Positions 36,702-45,015 of a DNA stretch of 64,000 nucleotides are shown here, piece after piece. The stretch's first letter is position 1; each line of letters starts with the position of its first letter. The notes beneath the pieces were generated by a model. It ran no database searches and was not told where the DNA came from. It saw only the letters and a list, made by a program, of their open reading frames with translations. The DNA is from Halomonas alkaliantarctica (lineage in GTDB: Bacteria; Pseudomonadota; Gammaproteobacteria; Pseudomonadales; Halomonadaceae). Made by a program: the position numbers and the translations under genes. The stretch lies in the NCBI RefSeq assembly GCF_029854215.1, contig NZ_CP122961.1:2604001-2668000 (forward strand). The letters run 5' to 3'.

Positions 36702-37157
36702 TTACATTGGCAGTACGGCAATGATATGTGACTCAAGTTGCTGCTCAGGCACATCATCTTGGGACACTGCAAAGCTGCGCACGCTGATGCCTTTGCGGTG
36801 AACCCGCTCGGCGTCATTGCTTAACAGCGGATGCCAACCCGCCAGCTTGCGCCCTTCTGCCACTCGCCGGTAGCCACAGCTCTGCGGCAGCCAAGTAAAC
36901 TCTTTAACCAACGCTGGTGTCAGTTGGGTGCAGTCGGGAACCGTTTCAAAACGGTTAGCATAATCACTGCACTGACAGCTGTGGGTATCCAGCAGACGGC
37001 AGGCAACATTGAGCACCGCCAGCTCTTGGGTGTCCTCATCGTGCAACTTCAACAGGCAGCACTGTCCACAGCCATCACATAGCGCTTCCCACTCCTGGGG
37101 CGTCAGCTCTTCAAGGGTAAAGCGCTCCCAAAAACGTTCGCGCATCGTGGTTTCCAT
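36702..37157 (-). CDS. YcgN family cysteine-cluster protein (UPF0260)
   Basis: A 151-residue protein with the family signature CDGCGQCCLLKL (residues about 28-39), TCQC-type cysteines (SCQCSDY) and WLPQSCGYR followed by WHPLL. The eight cysteines suggest metal or Fe-S binding. The biochemical role is unknown. It is followed in the opposite sense by a small gene and preceded by acpH with about 30 bp between. Members are near-universal in gammaproteobacteria, often beside ycgL and rnd, as here. Confidence 0.9.
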   Translation of the reverse strand: METTMRERFWERFTLEELTPQEWEALCDGCGQCCLLKLHDEDTQELAVLNVACRLLDTHSCQCSDYANRFETVPDCTQLTPALVKEFTWLPQSCGYRRVAEGRKLAGWHPLLSNDAERVHRKGISVRSFAVSQDDVPEQQLESHIIAVLPM

Positions 37158-37187
37158 CCTGCTACCTCATTGTCACGGAATAACTCT

Positions 37188-37766
37188 TTATGATGGGAAT
37201 CTGTCTTGATGGCTTAATTCAGCCATAAGAGCGGGCCATAGTGTCTGGAAATCGCCCTCTAATGCGTGATAATCGTCGTATAGCCAAGGCACTAAGGCAG
37301 CCAACTGATTAGGGCCAGACAAACGCTGCCCAATCCCGGCAACGGCCCGGCAGGTAAACGCAAAGTCAGCGTAGCCTCTTAGCCAGTCTTGCTCGACGAG
37401 AATCGGCATCATACCAGCTAGCCGATTCGGCGCGTTGCGGGTGGAGAGCAGCCGATAACAACGCTCAATAATCGCCTCTTGATGCGCCTGCCCCGCCGTA
37501 TCCCGAGCCAGGAAATGATCCCACACCATATCCAGCGCTATTCCCGCATAGCGACGCTGACCCGCTGGCGCACGCCGCCGCGCATTAATAACGCTAGGAT
37601 GGCTATCCACCCAGGCATCCACACGCCGGTGATGGCGAATGCCCAGCGCAGTAGCAGTGGACCAATCGCTTAAATCGCGCCCCTTAACGCCATCAGCAAT
37701 TAAATTGCCGTAGAGAAAATCATCGCTACCGGCGCTCACTAACCACGCATGGGCAAGAAAATTCAT
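37188..37766 (-). CDS. acpH: ACP phosphodiesterase (AcpH)
   Basis: A 192-residue protein starting MNFLAHAWLVSAGSDDFLYG, the hallmark N terminus of the HD-like AcpH family, with conserved DFVKG/DGVKGRD and RRVDAWVDSHP metal-site segments. It removes 4'-phosphopantetheine from holo-acyl carrier protein. It lies between ycgN and ycgL on the same strand, 12 bp from ycgL. Confidence 0.9.
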   Translation of the reverse strand: MNFLAHAWLVSAGSDDFLYGNLIADGVKGRDLSDWSTATALGIRHHRRVDAWVDSHPSVINARRRAPAGQRRYAGIALDMVWDHFLARDTAGQAHQEAIIERCYRLLSTRNAPNRLAGMMPILVEQDWLRGYADFAFTCRAVAGIGQRLSGPNQLAALVPWLYDDYHALEGDFQTLWPALMAELSHQDRFPS

Positions 37767-37778
37767 AACCGAATGGCG

Positions 37779-38093
37779 CTACTGTTCGTCAGTACGGTCA
37801 TCAGAACGCGAGGCAACATGGGCGCGATGCACGTCGAGCAAATAGGCCTCTTTAGCCGGCGGCATTTGCAGATAGAATCCTTTGTCTTTAATACCGTCCA
37901 CCACGTCTGCTGCATTCACCCGGGACAATTTTTTGTCAGCGGTCAACAGCATGGTAAATACCGGCACAGGCTTGCCGAAGGTCTCCAGTAATTGCTCTGG
38001 GACATCTGCAAGCCCTTGACGCTTATCGACGTATAAATACATTTCATCTTTACGCGAGCTTTTGAAAACCTCGCAAATCAATTTGTCGCTCAT
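37779..38093 (-). CDS. YcgL domain protein
   Basis: A 104-residue protein starting MSDKLICEVFKSSRKDEMYL, with the YcgL-domain segment RQGLADVPEQLLETFGKP and the AAD(V/I)..G(I/F)..KGFYLQMPP motif. Function is not established. Its ATG overlaps the stop of rnd (38090) by 4 bases, the typical rnd-ycgL coupling in gammaproteobacteria. Confidence 0.9.
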   Translation of the reverse strand: MSDKLICEVFKSSRKDEMYLYVDKRQGLADVPEQLLETFGKPVPVFTMLLTADKKLSRVNAADVVDGIKDKGFYLQMPPAKEAYLLDVHRAHVASRSDDRTDEQ

Positions 38094-39220
38094 GATGATC
38101 GCTCCTCGAGGGCTTGGGCCAACGCAGCATTCAAACATTCGCCCCGCCAACCGCTCGGCCAGGTCAATGGCTCACCCGCCAAGTCCTGCATCACCAGTGT
38201 TTCAATATCACGGCGGCGCATGAGCATTTCCGGCGCCACCCCCAAGTCATTGGCTTTGCTCGTGACCGCCTTTTTAAGTGCTTTAAAACGTGATTTGAAC
38301 GTCGGGTGCATGGGGTCTGGCCAACGCTTGGGCAGCGCCGCTTCATCACAGTGCTGGGCTTGTTTGACCATTGCCAGCAGTGCGTCGCCCTCTTTTTTGA
38401 TCAGCATCGGCTTAATGCCTTCAACGTCAGCGAGCTCAAAGCGATTGCTGGGCATCTTTTCCGCGATCGCAAACAGCAGCTTATCGCTAATCAACCAGTT
38501 GCGCGGCAAGTCGCGGCGGCGTGTTTCGCCTTCACGCCAGGTGGTCATTAGCCGATACGCTTCCATCTGGCGGGGAGTTAAGCGCCACAGCTGGCGTTGA
38601 CGGGTGTACCACTGTTGATCGTTATCAACGCTCCGGCCAGCCTGTTCAATTAGGCTCGCGCACTCAGCATCCACCCACTCACGACGCCCCAGTGTGGCGA
38701 GCTTGTCAGCCTGTAACGTCCAGACTTTTAGCAAATAGATCACATCCAGTGCGGCGTAATGGCACTGCGCAGGCGACAGCGGGCGCAACAACCAGTTTGA
38801 GCGGGTCTCCTCTTTAGGCAGGGTTTCACCGACCCAAAATTCAACCAGCTTTTGATACCCCATTCCTGGGTTATCGCCCAAAAATCCTTGTACCACCTGG
38901 GTATCAATTAAGGGTGACGGCAATACGCCCGCCCAGTGCTGGAAGACTTCCAGGTCTTCGCTGCAGGCGTGCAGTAACTTGATGGCACTATTTTGCAGCA
39001 GAGCGCGGAATTTATCGGTACACGGGACGGCTACCGGGTCAACCAGATAAGCCTCTTCACCCGCGGTGAATTGAATCAATGCAGGCACTGGAAAAAAGGT
39101 GTTCTCTCGAAAAAACTCGGTATCCAGAGCAATTACAGAAGCATCGGCTACTTGCTCGCACGCCGCATCGAGCGCCTCTGGAGTATCAAGCCATTGAAAA
39201 GAGGGAGTAAGAGAGGACAA
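38090..39220 (-). CDS. rnd: Ribonuclease D
   Basis: About 376 residues: a DEDD exonuclease domain with DTEFFRENTF (motif I), HACSEDLEVF (motif II) and HYAALDVIYL (motif III), followed by two HRDC domains (about 210-370). It trims the 3' ends of tRNA and small RNAs. No ATG precedes the conserved part; a TTG at 39220 has GGAAGA at six bases and is preferred over the TTG at 39244. Confidence 0.92.
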   Translation of the reverse strand: MSSLTPSFQWLDTPEALDAACEQVADASVIALDTEFFRENTFFPVPALIQFTAGEEAYLVDPVAVPCTDKFRALLQNSAIKLLHACSEDLEVFQHWAGVLPSPLIDTQVVQGFLGDNPGMGYQKLVEFWVGETLPKEETRSNWLLRPLSPAQCHYAALDVIYLLKVWTLQADKLATLGRREWVDAECASLIEQAGRSVDNDQQWYTRQRQLWRLTPRQMEAYRLMTTWREGETRRRDLPRNWLISDKLLFAIAEKMPSNRFELADVEGIKPMLIKKEGDALLAMVKQAQHCDEAALPKRWPDPMHPTFKSRFKALKKAVTSKANDLGVAPEMLMRRRDIETLVMQDLAGEPLTWPSGWRGECLNAALAQALEERSS

Positions 39221-39273
39221 AAGTATTCTTCCAGGTTGGCGCAAACGCTAAAGCGCTTGCGTTTTAGGTAGGC

Positions 39274-39879
39274 TTATTCGCTGGCAAACGGCAGACGACC
39301 ATTAAACGCACGGCTCAAAGTGCCGCCATCAACGTACTCCAGCTCTCCACCCATGGGAACGCCATAGGCAAGCCGCGAGAGTTTGACGCCGTGTTCGGAT
39401 AGCAACGAAGCAATATAGTGGGCAGTCGCTTCACCCTCGATGGTAGGGTTAGTCGCCAACACCACCTCTTCAATGAGCCCTTCTGCAACTCGCGCTTCCA
39501 GCAAGTCTAAACCAATCGACTCCGGCCCCACGCCATCTAGCGGCGAAAGGTGCCCGTGGAGCACAAAGTAGCGCCCTTTAAAGCCACCGGCTTCTTCAAT
39601 CGCCAGTTGATCGGCAGGCGACTCCACCACACACAGCAGTGAATCGTCGCGCCGCGGGCTTTCACACAGCATGCAGATCTCAGCTTCGGTGAGCGTGCGG
39701 CAACGTTGGCAATAGCCGACTTCTTCGATCGCCTGTTGAATAACCGCAGCAAGTCGCTGTCCACCTGGCCGTTCGCGCTCGAGAAGATGCATAGCCATGC
39801 GCTGAGCCGTTTTGGGCCCAACGCCTGGCAGTATGCGAAAAGCATCCATTAACTGCTCAACGAGAGGAGAAAAACGCAT
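39274..39879 (-). CDS. recR: Recombination mediator RecR
   Basis: A 201-residue protein with the N-terminal HhH ([11 protein letters not shown]), a four-cysteine zinc motif ([16 protein letters not shown]) and a Toprim domain ([16 protein letters not shown]). With RecFO it loads RecA at single-strand gaps. It is 3 bp downstream of the ybaB gene in the standard dnaX-ybaB-recR order. Confidence 0.96.
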   Translation of the reverse strand: MRFSPLVEQLMDAFRILPGVGPKTAQRMAMHLLERERPGGQRLAAVIQQAIEEVGYCQRCRTLTEAEICMLCESPRRDDSLLCVVESPADQLAIEEAGGFKGRYFVLHGHLSPLDGVGPESIGLDLLEARVAEGLIEEVVLATNPTIEGEATAHYIASLLSEHGVKLSRLAYGVPMGGELEYVDGGTLSRAFNGRLPFASE

Positions 39880-39882
39880 TGC

Positions 39883-40209
39883 TTAGAACGGCATCTTAAA
39901 GCCGGGCGGAAGGTTCAAGCCTGCCGTCGCTTCTTCCATTTTTTGTTTAGAGCTAACTTCCAATTTGCGCACTGCGTCGTTGACCGCTGCCGCTAGCAAA
40001 TCTTCCAGTAGCTCTTTGTCCTCTTCCATGACGCTGGGGTCAATGGATACATTTGAAACGTCATGTCGACCGTTCATAGTGACCTTGACCATACCGGCCC
40101 CCGCCTCGCCCTGCACTTCGGCTTTGGCGACCTCTTCCTGGGCTTGCTGCATTTTTTCCTGCATCTCTTGGGCTTGCTTCATTAAGTTGCCCATTCCACC
40201 TTTAAGCAT
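39883..40209 (-). CDS. ybaB: YbaB/EbfC family nucleoid-associated protein
   Basis: A 108-residue protein with a coiled N-terminal helix ([20 protein letters not shown]) and the conserved [16 protein letters not shown] core. It forms DNA-binding dimers that help organise the nucleoid. It lies between dnaX and recR on the same strand. Confidence 0.95.
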   Translation of the reverse strand: MLKGGMGNLMKQAQEMQEKMQQAQEEVAKAEVQGEAGAGMVKVTMNGRHDVSNVSIDPSVMEEDKELLEDLLAAAVNDAVRKLEVSSKQKMEEATAGLNLPPGFKMPF

Positions 40210-40283
40210 GGTCTTATCTCCAACGTAAGTAGTTAAAAGATCTAATTAAAAAGATGTTTATGTCTCGTCTAAATAACAAGCGC

Positions 40284-42275
40284 TTAGCGTATCGCGTCGG
40301 CAGGCTTAACGCTGGATTCTATCAGCTTTGCACCAAACGCCTGCTGTAACTTCTGTACATGGGGGTCGTGATTGAGTAGATCAACCGCCTGGGCATGACG
40401 CTCTTTATTAAGGCGCTCTTCGCGTTGCCGGGGTGTTTCCAGGCTATTAGACAACTCGGCAACGTAAAACGCTATTCGCCGTGGCATGCCCTGCTCTTTA
40501 AGCGCACGCTCAATGCGCGTTTGGTGCACTTCCGCCTGCATAGCCTCTTGGCTTGGGTCTAGGCGAAGCGTCAACAGCGTACCGTCGTCGCTCTCTACCA
40601 AACAGTTGCCTGCCAAGTTACGGGTCAAGCCGCCCAGGCCCAGCGAGTCAAAGCACTGCAACCACTGCGCATTATCCAGCTTGCCTGGCTGGGCTTTTGG
40701 AAAGGCTTCTGTCCGGGCTTCTGGTTGAATTTCTGGAAAGGCCTCTGGTTGAGCTGTAGGCACCTCAGACGTAGTGGGCTCTACCGCCGCTTGGGGCTCG
40801 GATACGGGCTCAGGTGTTAAGACCGGCTCTGCAACAGGTTCTGGTTCCACCATTGCCGCTGGTTCAGAGGCTTGCTGGGAAGTATCAGCCTCGATCGTTG
40901 GCGCGTCCGTTTCGAGTGTCCAAGGCGGTGGCTCTTGTAGCGGAGGTTGCTCTTCAGCGACAGGCGCTGTCTGCTCGGGGCTTGGCTCCAATTGCTGTGC
41001 GGGCTGAGCTTCTGGCGTGGAATGAGCTTCTGGCTTTGCATCAGCTACTGGAGCGGGCTGCGGCGCCGGTGAAGGCGTTTCTGCCACTGCTACTTGAGCA
41101 TTTGTTTCCGCCGCTACTCCCTCAGATGGCTCGCGGCGAAGCGGTAGCGGGGTACGCGGTGGTTTCGGCACGCCCTGAGGTCGAAACGCCAACATGCGCA
41201 GCAGCGTCATCTCTAACGCGCTACGCAGGTCGGGGGCGTGCATCATGTCCCCACGGCCCTGAATACCAATTTGGTAATAGAGCTGAATGTCTTCGGCGGT
41301 GAAGCGGCTTGCTAGTTGCAGGATAACGTCGCGATCACCGTGGCTGTTATCCACGGCATCCGGCACCATCTGCGCCACCGCTAAGCGGTGAAGCATACTC
41401 GATAACTCATCCAACACCGCGGCAAAGTCCGGGCCTTGCTCTGCTAACTCGGCCACTTCGGCCAACAAGCGCTGTACATCCACATCGGCCAGGGATTCCG
41501 CCAGCCCAAGAATATGGCGATGATCCAGGGTGCCCAGCATGGCGGCCACATCCGCATGACGCACCGCCCCCTGCCCAAACGCAATGGCTTGGTCGGTGAG
41601 GCTCATGGCATCACGCATTGAGCCTTCCGCCGCCTTACCCAATAGCCACAAAGCGCTTTCATCAAAGGCGACGCCCTCCTCACCCAGCACATAGGTGAGG
41701 TGCTCAACCACACGCTCTGGTGGCATATGTTTGAGGGTAAATTGAAGGCAGCGTGAGAGTACTGTCGGCGGCAGTTTTTGCGGATCGGTGGTCGCCAGCA
41801 GGAATTTAACGTGAGGGGGAGGCTCTTCCAGCGTTTTCAGCAGCGCATTGAAACTGCTGGTGGAGAGCATGTGCACCTCATCGATCAGGTACACCTTATA
41901 GCGCCCTTGGGTAGGCGCGTACTGAACGTTGTCCAGCAGTTCCCGGGTATCTTCTACTTTGGTTCTTGACGCTGCATCGACCTCAATAAGATCAACAAAG
42001 CGCCCTTCATCGATTGCTTGGCAGCTATCGCACTGCCCGCACGGGGTAGAGGTAATACCTTCATCGCCACGACCGTTGGCCGTACAGTTCAAACACTTGG
42101 CAAGAATTCGCGCCAAAGTGGTTTTACCCACACCGCGGGTACCCGTAAACAGGTAGGCATGGTGCAGACGGCCCTGATCAAGGGCATTCACCAAGGCACG
42201 CTGAACATGGGCCTGGCCCACGAGTTCGTGGAATGTGCGAGGCCGCCACTTGCGGGCCAGAACCTGATAGCTCAT
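40284..42275 (-). CDS. dnaX: DNA polymerase III subunits gamma/tau
   Basis: A 663-residue clamp-loader ATPase from MSYQVLARKWRP. Walker A is GTRGVGKTT, the zinc finger is CLNC with CGQCDSC, and SRC is in TVLSRCLQF. AAA domains I-III fill the first 360 residues, then a long linker rich in Pro, Glu, Ala and Gln (about 380-545) and the C-terminal tau domain. I see no A-AAA-AAG slippery heptamer of the E. coli type, so a frameshifted gamma product is not evident. The frame extends 72 bases upstream, but homology begins at the chosen ATG. A strong hairpin lies in its leader. Confidence 0.95.
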   Translation of the reverse strand: MSYQVLARKWRPRTFHELVGQAHVQRALVNALDQGRLHHAYLFTGTRGVGKTTLARILAKCLNCTANGRGDEGITSTPCGQCDSCQAIDEGRFVDLIEVDAASRTKVEDTRELLDNVQYAPTQGRYKVYLIDEVHMLSTSSFNALLKTLEEPPPHVKFLLATTDPQKLPPTVLSRCLQFTLKHMPPERVVEHLTYVLGEEGVAFDESALWLLGKAAEGSMRDAMSLTDQAIAFGQGAVRHADVAAMLGTLDHRHILGLAESLADVDVQRLLAEVAELAEQGPDFAAVLDELSSMLHRLAVAQMVPDAVDNSHGDRDVILQLASRFTAEDIQLYYQIGIQGRGDMMHAPDLRSALEMTLLRMLAFRPQGVPKPPRTPLPLRREPSEGVAAETNAQVAVAETPSPAPQPAPVADAKPEAHSTPEAQPAQQLEPSPEQTAPVAEEQPPLQEPPPWTLETDAPTIEADTSQQASEPAAMVEPEPVAEPVLTPEPVSEPQAAVEPTTSEVPTAQPEAFPEIQPEARTEAFPKAQPGKLDNAQWLQCFDSLGLGGLTRNLAGNCLVESDDGTLLTLRLDPSQEAMQAEVHQTRIERALKEQGMPRRIAFYVAELSNSLETPRQREERLNKERHAQAVDLLNHDPHVQKLQQAFGAKLIESSVKPADAIR

Positions 42276-42303
42276 GAAGCTGTACTTCCTTCGGCGGGCT
42301 GAC

Positions 42304-42333
42304 TTGCCCCGCGCTGTAGCCAGCGCGGGGCAA
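42304..42333 (-). other. Perfect hairpin in the dnaX leader
   Basis: A 13-bp perfect inverted repeat (TTGCCCCGCGCTG at 42304-42316 with CAGCGCGGGGCAA at 42321-42333) around a 4-nt loop, 28 bp upstream of the dnaX ATG. No T run follows on either strand, so it looks like a leader structure and not a classical terminator. Confidence 0.6.
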
Positions 42334-42435
42334 AGGCCACGATGCAAAATAAAGACGATGCGAGAACAAACGCCATTCTAACGGTTGCACCGCAGCCCGC
42401 CAACCGCCTGAACAAAGCGGACTATTAGATAACGC

Positions 42436-42786
42436 CTAGGCGTTATCACCACTTTCCGCCGCACCGGCACGCTCAGCAGCGGCTTTTACCAGCTTTTCCA
42501 GCTCGCCACTCTGATGCATCTCAACCACGATGTCGCAGCCGCCCACCAGCTCGCCTTCTACCCACAGCTGCGGGAATGTCGGCCAGTTAGCAATCTTGGG
42601 CAGCTCAGCGCGAATATCCGGATTATCCAGAACGTTAACGAACGCAAAGCGCTCACCGCAGCTCATCAGCGCTTGAACGGTCTGGGCAGAAAAACCGCAC
42701 TGGGGCAGTTGGGGCGAGCCTTTCATGTAAATCAGGATCGTGTTTTCGCTAATTTGACGCTGAATGTTTTCGGCAGTCGTGCTCAT
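42436..42786 (-). CDS. grxD: Monothiol glutaredoxin Grx4
   Basis: A 116-residue monothiol glutaredoxin with the active-site CGFS (Cys30) in MKGSPQLPQCGFS, and the glutathione-binding WPTFPQLWV and GGCDIV segments. With glutathione it carries [2Fe-2S] clusters, alone or with BolA. It is monocistronic upstream of dnaX. Confidence 0.95.
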   Translation of the reverse strand: MSTTAENIQRQISENTILIYMKGSPQLPQCGFSAQTVQALMSCGERFAFVNVLDNPDIRAELPKIANWPTFPQLWVEGELVGGCDIVVEMHQSGELEKLVKAAAERAGAAESGDNA

Positions 42787-42843
42787 ACTATTTCCTCGCT
42801 CATTGATGACCGACGCCCTCTAACTCATCTACTTGGCTTAGCC

Positions 42844-42945
42844 CTTGAACCAGGTCCTAGACACTGATTCTTGAACCTAGCCCTTGTAATTGGTACTTGA
42901 GACTAGTGCTCAGAATAGTACCTGAGTAGAGCGCTCGGCTTTAAC
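42844..42945. repeat. Degenerate 26-bp tandem repeats between grxD and argF
   Basis: Four imperfect units begin with CTTGAACC, CTTGAACC, CTTGAGAC and CCTGAGTA at 42844, 42870, 42896 and 42921, a spacing of 26, 26 and 25 bp. A shared CTAG/CCTAG element sits in the same phase in most units. The function is unknown; it lies in the divergent promoter region of grxD and argF. Confidence 0.5.
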
Positions 42946-43033
42946 GTGTAAATGGCATTCTACGCATGCCGTTCGCGTTGCGCATCCCCTGCAGCATAGC
43001 TAGGATAGTGTTTTTGCGCGGAGAGAAGCCCTT

Positions 43034-43969
43034 ATGGCGACACGCCATTTCCTGACCTTGCTAGATTTGACCCCGGACGAGCTGGACTATTTGATCCAGC
43101 GCGCCATTACGATCAAAACCAATTTAAAAGCCCAAGGTCCTGTTTATACACCATTACCCAACCGCACCCTGGCGATGATCTTTGAAAAATCTTCGACGCG
43201 TACACGGGTTTCGTTTGAAACGGGAATGGCACAATTTGGCGGCCACGCGCTATTTCTCTCCCCCCGCGATACTCAGCTCGGTCGGGGCGAGCCGATTGAA
43301 GACACCGCTCGCGTACTGTCTGAAATGGTCGATGCGGTAATGATACGCACCTTCTCCCACGCTGGGCTGGAAACCTACGCCAGCGCCAGCAGCGTTCCGG
43401 TGATTAACGCCTTAAGCGATGACTATCACCCCTGCCAGCTACTTGCCGACGTGATGACCTGGATCGAGCTACGCGGTAGCGTTAAAGGGCGAACAGCGGT
43501 ATGGATTGGTGATGGCAACAACATGTGCCACTCCTGGATCAATGCTGCTCGACAGTTCGGTTTTCATCTGCGTATTTGCTGCCCGAAAGGCTACGAGCCA
43601 CGTGCAGACATCATGGCAGCCGCTGGCGATCAAGTGACGCTGCTACACGACCCCCAGGAAGCAGTAAAGCAGGTCGATCTGATCACCACCGATGTGTGGG
43701 CTTCCATGGGTCAGGAGGAGGAGCAGGCAAAACGTGAAGCCGACTTCGCAGGCTTCCAAGTGACAGAAGCGATGCTGGACCAGGCTAATCAAGACGTACT
43801 CTTCTTACACTGCCTGCCCGCGCATCGTGGCGAAGAAATCAGTCACACGCTGCTCGACGACCCCCGCGCAGTCGTCTGGCAGGAAGCTGGCAACCGCCTG
43901 CATGCACAAAAAGCGCTGATCGAGTTTTTGCTACTGGGCCAAATCACTGAGCAAAAGGCCACTAACTAA
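43034..43969 (+). CDS. argF: Ornithine carbamoyltransferase
   Basis: A 311-residue transcarbamylase with the carbamoyl-phosphate motif SSTRTRVSF, the [10 protein letters not shown] segment, and the ornithine-site [10 protein letters not shown]. It makes citrulline from ornithine and carbamoyl phosphate in arginine synthesis. It has its own promoter region and is closed by a strong terminator at 44002-44036, so it is monocistronic. I saw no clear ARG box. Confidence 0.95.
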   Translation: MATRHFLTLLDLTPDELDYLIQRAITIKTNLKAQGPVYTPLPNRTLAMIFEKSSTRTRVSFETGMAQFGGHALFLSPRDTQLGRGEPIEDTARVLSEMVDAVMIRTFSHAGLETYASASSVPVINALSDDYHPCQLLADVMTWIELRGSVKGRTAVWIGDGNNMCHSWINAARQFGFHLRICCPKGYEPRADIMAAAGDQVTLLHDPQEAVKQVDLITTDVWASMGQEEEQAKREADFAGFQVTEAMLDQANQDVLFLHCLPAHRGEEISHTLLDDPRAVVWQEAGNRLHAQKALIEFLLLGQITEQKATN

Positions 43970-44001
43970 CCACCGTTATAAAATCGAGAAAAAGCAAGAC
44001 G

Positions 44002-44036
44002 AAAAAAAAGCCTCGCTAAACAACGAGGCTTTTTTC
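44002..44036. terminator. Bidirectional terminator between argF and tRNA-Ala
   Basis: A GCCTCG/CGAGGC stem (44010-44015 with 44024-44029) is flanked by eight A on one side and six T on the other. It can terminate argF on the plus strand and the tRNA-Ala transcript on the minus strand. Confidence 0.9.
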
Positions 44037-44044
44037 TAGGATTT

Positions 44045-44120
44045 TGGTGGAGCCTAGCGGGATCGAACCGCTGACCTCAACACTGCCAGTGTTGCGCTCT
44101 CCCAGCTGAGCTAAGGCCCC
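44045..44120 (-). tRNA. tRNA-Ala (GGC)
   Basis: A 76-nt cloverleaf read on the minus strand, with encoded CCA end. The anticodon loop CTGGCAG gives GGC, and the acceptor stem has the G3-U70 pair that identifies alanine. A consensus-like promoter lies upstream (44149-44177). Confidence 0.96.
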
Positions 44121-44148
44121 ACATACTGTCTTTTCGACAGCGAGGCGC

Positions 44149-44177
44149 ATACTACGGTGAACATTTATCTCGGTCAA
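44149..44177 (-). promoter_or_regulatory. Promoter of tRNA-Ala
   Basis: On the minus strand TTGACC (-35) and TAGTAT (-10) are separated by 17 bp, about 30 bp before the tRNA. A small hairpin (CTGTC with GACAG, 44126-44140) is in the transcribed leader. Confidence 0.75.
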
Positions 44178-44324
44178 GTTTTACATCATCAGTAGCCAGC
44201 TAATTCTCCTTTGTCTTCAGCTGTGGCACTCTATATCACCATGTAGTTAACAAGATAGATAAGATAGAGCAGCGTCCAAGGCCAACGCCTGAGCCCATGA
44301 TGTTTCCAAGCAGGAGCCTTTCCA

Positions 44325-44975
44325 TTGATCAGTGTACTTATCGCCGATGATCATCACCTAGTAAGAACTAGCATTGCTCACCTGCTAAACGAAGAATGTG
44401 ATATTAAAATTGTGGGCGAGGTAGACGATGGTGAAAGTGCGGTAACACAGTGCCGCCACTTAAAGCCCGACATCGTGCTAATGGATATTCGCATGCCGGG
44501 AATAGGCGGGCTTGAAGCCACTCGGCGTATTCGCCGCACCATGGAAGACGTTAAAGTCTTAATATTGACAGCACATATGGAAGACAGCGTATTGCGCCGT
44601 ATGCTTGAGGCCGGTGCCTCTGGCTTTTTAAGCAAAGGTGCAGATGCAATAGAAATGACGGATGCCATCCGTCAAGTATTCCACGGCCGCCGCTACGTCA
44701 GTCAGGAAATAGCCCAGCGCCTGGCCCTTTCGCACTTCACCAATGAGGACAACCCGTTTAGCCACCTATCTCACCGTGAGCTACAGATTGCCCTCATGAT
44801 TGTGAACTGCCAGCGTGTGCAAGATATCTCTGATCGCCTACATTTAAGTCCTAAAACGGTAAACACCTACCGCTACCGACTCTTTGATAAACTACAGGTT
44901 GCTACCGATGTCGAGCTTACTCACTTAGCGCTCCGTCACGGGCTGGTCGAGGGGTTTGACGCTACCCAAATATAA
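44325..44975 (+). CDS. gacA: GacA/UvrY-type response regulator
   Basis: A 216-residue NarL/FixJ-type regulator: receiver (DD at about 8-9, phospho-acceptor Asp in DIVLMDIRMPG, Lys in FLSKGA) and a LuxR helix-turn-helix (VQDISDRLHLSPKTVNTYRY). It begins with TTG, positioned 8 bases after AGGAG (44312-44316). Placement immediately before uvrC is conserved for gacA/uvrY. With a GacS/BarA kinase elsewhere it would switch on CsrA-titrating small RNAs. It overlaps no gene; uvrC begins 40 bp after its stop. Confidence 0.94.
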   Translation: MISVLIADDHHLVRTSIAHLLNEECDIKIVGEVDDGESAVTQCRHLKPDIVLMDIRMPGIGGLEATRRIRRTMEDVKVLILTAHMEDSVLRRMLEAGASGFLSKGADAIEMTDAIRQVFHGRRYVSQEIAQRLALSHFTNEDNPFSHLSHRELQIALMIVNCQRVQDISDRLHLSPKTVNTYRYRLFDKLQVATDVELTHLALRHGLVEGFDATQI

Positions 44976-45015
44976 CCCCATCTTCCCTGCTGTTATCGGG
45001 TACCAACACGCTGAT

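Noticed and set aside
40814..41302. 162-residue open frame opposite dnaX
   Set aside because: It mirrors the repetitive Pro/Glu linker codons on the other strand and has no ribosome site or family.
42255..42310. Possible 4.5S (SRP) RNA upstream of dnaX, because GTCAG and GAAGGAAG occur close together
   Set aside because: The conserved GGAA-loop helix and the rest of the SRP fold do not form, and the segment runs into the dnaX ribosome site.
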